A stretch of 17,525 nucleotides of DNA from JBBDSH01 sp040905045 (GTDB lineage: Bacteria; Pseudomonadota; Gammaproteobacteria; Eutrophobiales; Eutrophobiaceae): assembly GCA_040905045.1 (NCBI GenBank), contig JBBDSH010000093.1, forward strand, positions 1 to 17,525, written 5' to 3'. Below are positions 1 to 5,285 of the stretch, one piece after another. The number at the start of each line of letters is the position of its first letter. Within the stretch, counting starts at the first letter, position 1. Position numbers and translations under genes: made by a program. The notes below the pieces were generated by a model. It was not told where the DNA came from and searched no databases. It worked only from the letters and a program-made list of their open reading frames with translations.

Positions 1-506
1 GGCTGGCCTTTATCTACGGTATCGGCGGTGCACTCGGCACCACGCTGGGGGGAATGCTCTCTGACCGGCGCGTACGCAATACCGATGATTCCCGCTGGTA
101 CATGTGGGTGCCCGCCATGGCGGGACTGGCTATTCTGCCCTTCTCCTTTATCGTCTATCTGTGGCCGAACCCGATTCAGGCTCTTTTGATCCACCTCTTC
201 ACCACCACGCTCATGCACATGTTCATGGGACCGGCCTACGGTACCGTGCAGACACTGGCCGGTGTCAAACGCCGCGCCATGGCCGCCGCCGTCAATCTGT
301 TCATGGTCAATCTCATCGCCCTGGGCACCGGCCCCCTGATCATCGGCATGGCCAGTGACTTCTTCAACGCGCAGTTCGGTCATAATGCGTTGCGCTATGC
401 CATCCTGACGGTAGTAGTGGTGGCGTACACCTGGGCGTCGGCACATTTCTTCCTGGCGGCAAAAACACTGCGCAAAGATCTGACTACGGCTGAAACATCG
501 GGTTAA
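1..506 (+). CDS. MFS transporter, spinster-like, C-terminal part (5' end outside window)
   Basis: The frame is open from base 3 with no start needed inside the window, so the gene begins upstream; about 167 C-terminal residues are present. The product is hydrophobic with about four to five membrane segments. An early GGMLSDRR stretch matches the loop motif (GxxxDR) of major facilitator proteins, here probably the loop after helix 8. The later run GPAYGTVQTLAG, then RAMAAAVNLFMVNLIALGTGP, resembles spinster-type MFS transporters. The family exports or imports small solutes across the inner membrane by proton or sodium coupling; the substrate cannot be told. It ends with TAA at 504-506, converging on TBDR1. 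MFS genes of this type often sit near TonB receptors and may handle the same compound, but that is inference. Family call is firm, subfamily moderate. Confidence 0.85.
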   Translation, partial: LAFIYGIGGALGTTLGGMLSDRRVRNTDDSRWYMWVPAMAGLAILPFSFIVYLWPNPIQALLIHLFTTTLMHMFMGPAYGTVQTLAGVKRRAMAAAVNLFMVNLIALGTGPLIIGMASDFFNAQFGHNALRYAILTVVVVAYTWASAHFFLAAKTLRKDLTTAETSG

Positions 507-602
507 CCACGGAGAACACGGAGTTGCAACAACGGAATTTAGCGCCGGTTTCTCGTATCCTTTCCCGGATCGGGGTCCGGGACATGCGTGTTCTCCGTGG
601 TT
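505..602. repeat. Nested palindromic element between convergent genes
   Basis: A perfect 16 bp inverted repeat has arms at 505-520 and 587-602 (left arm AACCACGGAGAACACG). Inside it lies a second perfect stem-loop, arms TCCCGGA at 563-569 and TCCGGGA at 576-582 with a 6-base loop. The left arm contains CACGGAG twice at 9 bp spacing (508-514, 517-523). It fills almost the whole gap between the MFS stop and the TBDR1 stop; its first two bases are the end of the MFS stop codon. It could act as a two-way transcription barrier, but there is no T-run directly after the outer stem, so a small dispersed intergenic repeat is the better guess. Confidence 0.6.
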
Positions 603-625
603 GATGCAGGCATGGTAATTGTCGG

Positions 626-3046
626 CTAGAAGTTATAGCCGACGGTAACGCCGTAGGTCCGCGGCGGCAGGAAAGTACTCCCGGCCGTCCGGGCAAGCGC
701 AACGGAGAACGAGCCGGCCGCGGCCAGTTCATCGGCCAGGTTTTTGCCCCATGCGGTGATATACCACGTCTCTCCCGGAGACCTGTACGTCAATGTGGCG
801 TCCACAAAGGTATAGGAATCCGAGCTTTCTATATCGTTATTCGCCTCGGTAAAGTACTGTTTGCTCTTGTGTGAGACGTCAGCGCCAAGCGTGACCATGC
901 CTCCGTTGCGCAGAGGGAAATTGTACTCACCGTGGAGATTGAATGACCATTCCGGTGTATTACGGGGTGTGTTGCCTGCAAATGACTGCACCTGCGGCGT
1001 ACAGACACCGTTTGGTACCGCCGGACTGGTAATCTCAACGAGAATCAGGCATGGATCAAAGTTATCAACAGTGTTGAATTCATCAAACTCTATGTCCAGC
1101 CAGGACATGGCGCCGGTTAACCGGAACCGATCCGTGACCTGCCAGTACGCCTCCAGTTCAACACCGGTTCCGCTGGTCTTCGCCGCATTCTCGAACAGGT
1201 TAATAAAACCGGAACCGCCTCCACCAGCGGGGATCGTGCGGGCCAGCTGCAGATTGTCGAACTCATAATGGAAGGCGGCCAGATTCAGAGTAAGCGCCTG
1301 ATCCAGCCAGCTGCTCTTGATGCCGAATTCGTGATTTTCTATTTCCTCCGGCTCGGCAATACCCGATGCCGTCGTACCAAGCTGACCGGTGGCACTCTTG
1401 AAGCCTTCCGAATAGGTGTAATAGGCCATCAGATTGTCCATGGGACGCCATTCCAGTCCGGCCATAGGCGAAAAATCCTCCGTCTTCCGTGTGTCCTGCA
1501 ATGTTGTTACGCCGGGTATAAGTGGCAACTGGAAATGAAAAATATTTGACAGCGGATTGGGGACAAAGGGCGGATTCACGAATACTTCAATGAAATTGAC
1601 TGTATCCACCGTACGCTCTTCCCGGGTCCAGCGCGCGCCGAGCTTCAGGGAGAACTGCCGATTAATGTCGTAGGTGAGATTACCGAACACCGAAAACGAA
1701 TCGGCTTCCCCTTTACCCGTCAGAAATACCCGTTGATGACTCAATCCGGGAACGAGGCCAACCGGATATGGTGAAGCACCGGAACGATTAATGCCCTTGG
1801 TATGCTGTTTAAAGTGATACATGGCCAGAAGCCCGTTTATACGATCACTTGTATAATGAAGCTGCAGTTCATTACTGAACTGGTCACTATAAATCGTCCG
1901 GGTATGGATTGTAGGAGCACTTCCGTTTATATCATAACGGCTGATGTTGCCGGACATATCGAAGTCCTGACTGAAGTAACCATCAACTTCACGATAGTTG
2001 GTAATATTCTTTATGCTGAAATTGTCATTCAGTTCAACACTTAAAGTGCCGGTTATCGACCAGGTCGTTTTATCATTCTGCGGATCGAATTCCGAGGCAT
2101 AATTCCTTTCACCAACCGGGTAATCACCGGTACCAACAGGGCTGCAGCAACTGTCGAGTCCCAGCGGGGCAAGTGCCACGGATGAAGGGCCAATCAGACC
2201 CGGATCGGCGGCAAACGCCGCCTGTGCGGCAGCGATCTGCGTCGGATCCCGGAATTCAGGAAATGTCTCGCGTTCGAAATGCAGACCCAATGCATGGTCG
2301 TCCTCCATATAGTACTCACCAGTCAACAGGTAGCTTACCTTGTCATTGAAATCCGCCTGCAGATGCAGCCTCAGGGCCTGCTGTTCGGCGTCGTCCACAT
2401 CATTACCGGTGGCTTCATTGATACCGTAACCATCACGTGACAGAACCCGAAAGGCTGCACGTCCCGATAACCAGGAATTCATAGGACCGCCTACGGCTCC
2501 CTCGGCCAGCATACGATCATAATTGCCATAACCGGCACGGCCGTAGCCCTCGAATTCTCTCGTCGGCTTGGCCGTGATCAGATTGACGGAACCGCCGGTG
2601 GCGTTTCGGCCGTACAGAATTCCCTGCGGCCCGCGTAAGACTTCCACCCGTTCCAGATCGAATAAAGAGGTAAAGTGGGCCGTGGGATCATTGACTACGG
2701 CGCCATCCACATGCAGCGCGACAGACGGATCATTGCCAGCCGTCTGATCATTGAGACCGATGCCGCGCATGAATATCTTGGCAAAGCCCAGGGAATGGCC
2801 AAAGCTGACCGAGGGCGCAATGTACTGCAGATCTTCCAGGGTAATGACCTGATTGGTCTGAATACGGTCGAAGCTGATGGCCGTCACCGGCACACTGACA
2901 TCCTGCAAGGACTGCTCGCGCTTCTGCGCGGTAACGATAACCTCTTCCAGTTTCGTTTGCGCCAGAACCGGCTGCCAGAGAAAGACCAGAACCGCAAAGG
3001 AATACATTATCGCTGTAGACAAACTCCCGATACTCTTCCTGTACAT
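626..3046 (-). CDS. TonB-dependent outer-membrane receptor without STN domain (TBDR1)
   Basis: An 806-residue outer-membrane beta-barrel receptor that takes up a scarce ligand using energy from TonB-ExbBD. Residues 1-30 form a signal peptide ending PVLAQ. A TonB-box-like LEEVIVTAQ follows at about 33-41. The plug domain carries DLERVEVLRGPQGILYGRNA and ATGGSVNLIT. The protein ends in an aromatic C-terminus, VGYNF, as barrel proteins do. There is no STN domain, so it should not signal directly to a FecR, and it has no adjacent sigma factor. Adjacent cysteines (SCCSP) lie in what is probably an extracellular loop. The ATG at 3044-3046 is preceded by AAAGGGGGG and a 7-base spacer, a strong ribosome site. 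The substrate is unknown; a DUF364 protein read divergently hints at metal or siderophore but does not prove it. Confidence 0.93.
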   Translation of the reverse strand: MYRKSIGSLSTAIMYSFAVLVFLWQPVLAQTKLEEVIVTAQKREQSLQDVSVPVTAISFDRIQTNQVITLEDLQYIAPSVSFGHSLGFAKIFMRGIGLNDQTAGNDPSVALHVDGAVVNDPTAHFTSLFDLERVEVLRGPQGILYGRNATGGSVNLITAKPTREFEGYGRAGYGNYDRMLAEGAVGGPMNSWLSGRAAFRVLSRDGYGINEATGNDVDDAEQQALRLHLQADFNDKVSYLLTGEYYMEDDHALGLHFERETFPEFRDPTQIAAAQAAFAADPGLIGPSSVALAPLGLDSCCSPVGTGDYPVGERNYASEFDPQNDKTTWSITGTLSVELNDNFSIKNITNYREVDGYFSQDFDMSGNISRYDINGSAPTIHTRTIYSDQFSNELQLHYTSDRINGLLAMYHFKQHTKGINRSGASPYPVGLVPGLSHQRVFLTGKGEADSFSVFGNLTYDINRQFSLKLGARWTREERTVDTVNFIEVFVNPPFVPNPLSNIFHFQLPLIPGVTTLQDTRKTEDFSPMAGLEWRPMDNLMAYYTYSEGFKSATGQLGTTASGIAEPEEIENHEFGIKSSWLDQALTLNLAAFHYEFDNLQLARTIPAGGGGSGFINLFENAAKTSGTGVELEAYWQVTDRFRLTGAMSWLDIEFDEFNTVDNFDPCLILVEITSPAVPNGVCTPQVQSFAGNTPRNTPEWSFNLHGEYNFPLRNGGMVTLGADVSHKSKQYFTEANNDIESSDSYTFVDATLTYRSPGETWYITAWGKNLADELAAAGSFSVALARTAGSTFLPPRTYGVTVGYNF

Positions 3047-3062
3047 GATAAATCCCCCCTTT
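3044..3062 (-). promoter_or_regulatory. G-rich ribosome binding site of TBDR1
   Basis: AAAGGGGGG at 3054-3062 (minus strand) lies 7 bases before the ATG. It is flanked by GATAAA and TTTATC, which could pair into a weak 6 bp AT stem holding the site in its loop. It matters as the reference for the internal G-rich sites found inside TBDR2 and TBDR3. Confidence 0.7.
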
Positions 3063-3359
3063 GTTTATCAGATATTTTCCTGCAAAACCCGAGACCTCTT
3101 TCATTCGTCCCGGACCGGTATTTTGTCCTTCTTTTTATAGCAGCTGGCGCCGCCGGAAATACAGGAATGCGAGAAACGCCTTCCGCATTCTTTTTACAGT
3201 TGAGTCGTTATGCGGATTGTTCATCATTCCCATGAGACCGAAACGGAATGCACCAGCGTGTTAATATTCAAAATACCGCTACAGTCGTATTTAGTGTAGC
3301 AATATAATCACAAATTGTACGGTCATGTAGCTTAATTACAACATTTTGCGGAGCGAATA
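3047..3359. other. Divergent intergenic control region (313 bp)
   Basis: No gene is seen here. The left part is the TBDR1 leader. It holds a hairpin, arms GAATGCG at 3165-3171 and CGCATTC at 3184-3190, followed on the plus strand by five T. The right part is AT-rich and holds a TATAAT at 3303-3308 and a short palindrome just before it. No convincing Fur box was found by eye, and no clear promoter for TBDR1 itself. Confidence 0.6.
3278..3308 (+). promoter_or_regulatory. Candidate promoter with overlapping palindrome for the DUF364 gene
   Basis: A perfect TATAAT lies at 3303-3308, about 50 bases before the TTG start. Directly upstream is an inverted repeat, GCTACA at 3278-3283 and TGTAGC at 3295-3300, covering where a -35 element would lie. 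No good -35 hexamer is seen at 16-18 bp, which would fit an activator-dependent or repressor-covered promoter. This is a reading by eye. Confidence 0.35.
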
Positions 3360-4202
3360 TTGCCTGTCCTGCCCGAATTACTGGCACAAACCGGAAAAAT
3401 CGCGGCCGCCTTTGACGTACCGCGGGTACGCCGCGTGTATATCCCGGATCCCCGTCCCCATGAAAACCGGCATACCGAATTCGGCGTGGTGGAACTGGAA
3501 GACGGCTCCGCCGGACTCTATTACGCCTGGCTGGGTGATTCACAGAAAAGTATGGTCCGGCGTTTTCACGCGGAACAGTTTTCCGGCGTTCCTCCAACAG
3601 AGATCATTTCACTGCTGGAGGGCGACAACGATGCGGATCGTTCATTGGGAATGGCGGCGGTCAACGCCATTACCCACAGCTTCTGGCGACGCAGCGGCTA
3701 CCGGCCGGAGGAGGCGGGCGATTCCATGGGCGCCCTGGCACCGGATACGGAAGACCACGTAGGCATGGTCGGGTATTTCCCCTCATTGGTTGACCGGCTG
3801 CGCCGGCAAGGTATCCGGGTGACTGTCATTGAAAAGAAAAGCCGGTTTGCGGATGCCGGCGAGGAGTACGTGACCATTACCGATTCGCCGGCCGGACTGG
3901 AAGCTTGTAACAAAATTCTTTGTACCGCCTCGACCCTCCTGAACGACAGTCTCGATGAAATCCTTCAGCACTGCCGGGACGCGGAAACCATCGTGGTCGT
4001 CGGACCCACGGCCGGATTTCTCCCCGATCCACTGTTCAGACGCAATGTCACGGCGCTGGGAGGAACGGAAATCCTGGACGCGGAAGCAACCATCGACAAT
4101 CTGCGCAATGACCGGGGACTGGCGGACTCGACACACAAGTATCTGATACCCAGGACAAGCTACCCCGGGCTCGATACACTCCTGTCCCGGTTAAATATAT
4201 GA
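3360..4202 (+). CDS. DUF4213/DUF364 family protein (putative heavy-metal chelation domain)
   Basis: A 280-residue soluble protein. The N-terminal part (about 1-100, with EFGVVELEDGSAGLYYAW) fits DUF4213. The C-terminal part (about 115-270) fits DUF364, a Rossmann-like fold annotated as putative heavy-metal chelation: VGMVGYFPSLVDRLR at 134-148, VTVIEKK at 154-160, CTASTLLNDSLDEIL at 188-202, VVVGPTAGFLPDPLF at 212-226. No signal peptide or membrane helix is visible, so it is cytoplasmic. The start is TTG at 3360-3362, supported by GGAG at 3350-3353 and an in-frame TAA at 3333-3335 with no ATG between. Its biochemical role is not established. Family members often lie near metal or siderophore uptake genes, which fits the divergent TBDR1. 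Family call is good, function open. Confidence 0.85.
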   Translation: MPVLPELLAQTGKIAAAFDVPRVRRVYIPDPRPHENRHTEFGVVELEDGSAGLYYAWLGDSQKSMVRRFHAEQFSGVPPTEIISLLEGDNDADRSLGMAAVNAITHSFWRRSGYRPEEAGDSMGALAPDTEDHVGMVGYFPSLVDRLRRQGIRVTVIEKKSRFADAGEEYVTITDSPAGLEACNKILCTASTLLNDSLDEILQHCRDAETIVVVGPTAGFLPDPLFRRNVTALGGTEILDAEATIDNLRNDRGLADSTHKYLIPRTSYPGLDTLLSRLNI

Positions 4203-4207
4203 GATAT

Positions 4208-4235
4208 CGTGGCTCGTGGCTCGTGGCTCGCGGCT
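4208..4235. repeat. Four tandem 7 bp repeats (CGTGGCT)
   Basis: CGTGGCT occurs three times in a row at 4208-4228, followed by one variant, CGCGGCT, at 4229-4235. It starts 5 bases after the DUF364 stop codon. ATCGTG at 4206-4211 and CACGAT at 4236-4241 flank it as a short inverted repeat. Confidence 0.85.
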
Positions 4236-4280
4236 CACGATCAGATTAATGCCCGGATAATAAAAATCACAATGCCAACG

Positions 4281-4308
4281 CCTCACACCTCACTCCTTAC
4301 ACCTCACG
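4281..4308. repeat. Four tandem 7 bp repeats (CCTCACN)
   Basis: The units read CCTCACA, CCTCACT, CCTTACA and CCTCACG, exactly 28 bp. The array ends one base before the stop codon of the convergent hydrolase gene. It mirrors in unit size, unit number and placement the 4208-4235 array but has a different unit sequence. Confidence 0.8.
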
Positions 4309-4309
4309 C

Positions 4310-5218
4310 TTAAAATACTTGTAGATCCTTGGCTAGGATCACCTTTCCGTCATAACCGGCCTTGACCTCCTCCAGCAGCTCATCCGCCGGCGTTCCGAAA
4401 AACAGGATATGCGTCAAAACCAGCACGCCGGGCTTCGCCATGCGCGCCACCTCGGCCACCTGGTCCGTCGTTGTGTGCGATGCTTTGTGGTATTGCTGCC
4501 AGAACTCGGAAAGATCCGCGATGGCCTTGGCGCTGATTACCTCATGGATCAGTATGTCCACGCTCCTGGCCATTTCGATAACCTTCTCGCTGTAGGCGGT
4601 ATCACCTGAAATGACAATAGACTTGTCATCCGTGGTGATCTTGTAACCGAAGGCCGGCTTGATATCGCCGTGGGGGACGGTAAAGGCCTCGATGGTGAGA
4701 TCGTCCTTCCGGAAAACAATTCCGTCATCGATTTCCGTCACATCAACACGATAGTTCTCCGGGTCCGAGATCACCTCCTTCGGCGTGCCCCTGGCCCGCA
4801 TCACCGCCTCCACCCTGGACTTTTTATGCATGCCCTCGGTCATCTCCGCCAGCCCCTTCGGGCCCCAGGCCTGCAGTCTTTGCTCACGACGCCACCACAA
4901 GGCGGAGGACAATTCCGAATAATCGTGGATATGATCACTGTGCAGATGGGTGAAGAACAAGTGACGAATTCTGGTCGGCTCCAGCTCCTTGATACCCAGC
5001 GTTGCATGCGCCTCTTCGGCCCGCTTCACCACACCGCCGCCGGCGTCGAACAGGTAGGCTTCTCCCTTGTGGATCACGGCAACGCCGGCACCGGCACGGC
5101 TATGATCCGGAACCGGCGTGCCGGTTCCGAGAATGACAACACGGGTATCACCGCCGGCGCAGACCGCGGGCACAGCCAGAACGGCAAGAACCAGTAAGGA
5201 CATTATTTTCCAGGCCAT
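4310..5218 (-). CDS. Exported metallo-beta-lactamase-fold hydrolase (RNase Z/COG1234-like)
   Basis: A 302-residue binuclear-metal hydrolase. The zinc motif HLHSDH is at 91-96. Other likely ligands are H183 in VPHGD, D206 in SGDTAYS, H248 in KASHTT and H270 in VLTH. A signal peptide (about 1-21, hydrophobic core MSLLVLAVLAVPAVCA) sends it to the periplasm, so despite the RNase Z-like fold it is unlikely to process tRNA. Secreted relatives cleave esters, lactones, phosphates or sulfates; the substrate is unknown. I chose the ATG at 5216-5218 because AGGAAA lies 4 bases upstream and the signal peptide begins there. The frame stays open to 5404, but those codons run into the receptor gene. Only 67 bp separate it from the TBDR2 stop, with no terminator seen, so it is probably the last gene of that operon and may act on the imported ligand. 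Confidence 0.88.
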   Translation of the reverse strand: MAWKIMSLLVLAVLAVPAVCAGGDTRVVILGTGTPVPDHSRAGAGVAVIHKGEAYLFDAGGGVVKRAEEAHATLGIKELEPTRIRHLFFTHLHSDHIHDYSELSSALWWRREQRLQAWGPKGLAEMTEGMHKKSRVEAVMRARGTPKEVISDPENYRVDVTEIDDGIVFRKDDLTIEAFTVPHGDIKPAFGYKITTDDKSIVISGDTAYSEKVIEMARSVDILIHEVISAKAIADLSEFWQQYHKASHTTTDQVAEVARMAKPGVLVLTHILFFGTPADELLEEVKAGYDGKVILAKDLQVF

Positions 5219-5285
5219 CGGGTTTCCTGTACCGCTGTAGTTGTTGCCCATCATGCAAAATCTCGATTTAATCAATGAACATACC

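Noticed and set aside
3047..3359. Fur box upstream of TBDR1
   Set aside because: No match to the GATAATGAT-type palindrome was seen on either strand, so iron control is not claimed.
3346..3762. 138-codon frame overlapping the DUF364 gene
   Set aside because: It is a shifted frame within the DUF364 coding region with no domain, and its start lacks a ribosome site.
4203..4309. CRISPR-like repeats
   Set aside because: Units are contiguous heptads with no spacers, and no cas gene is present.
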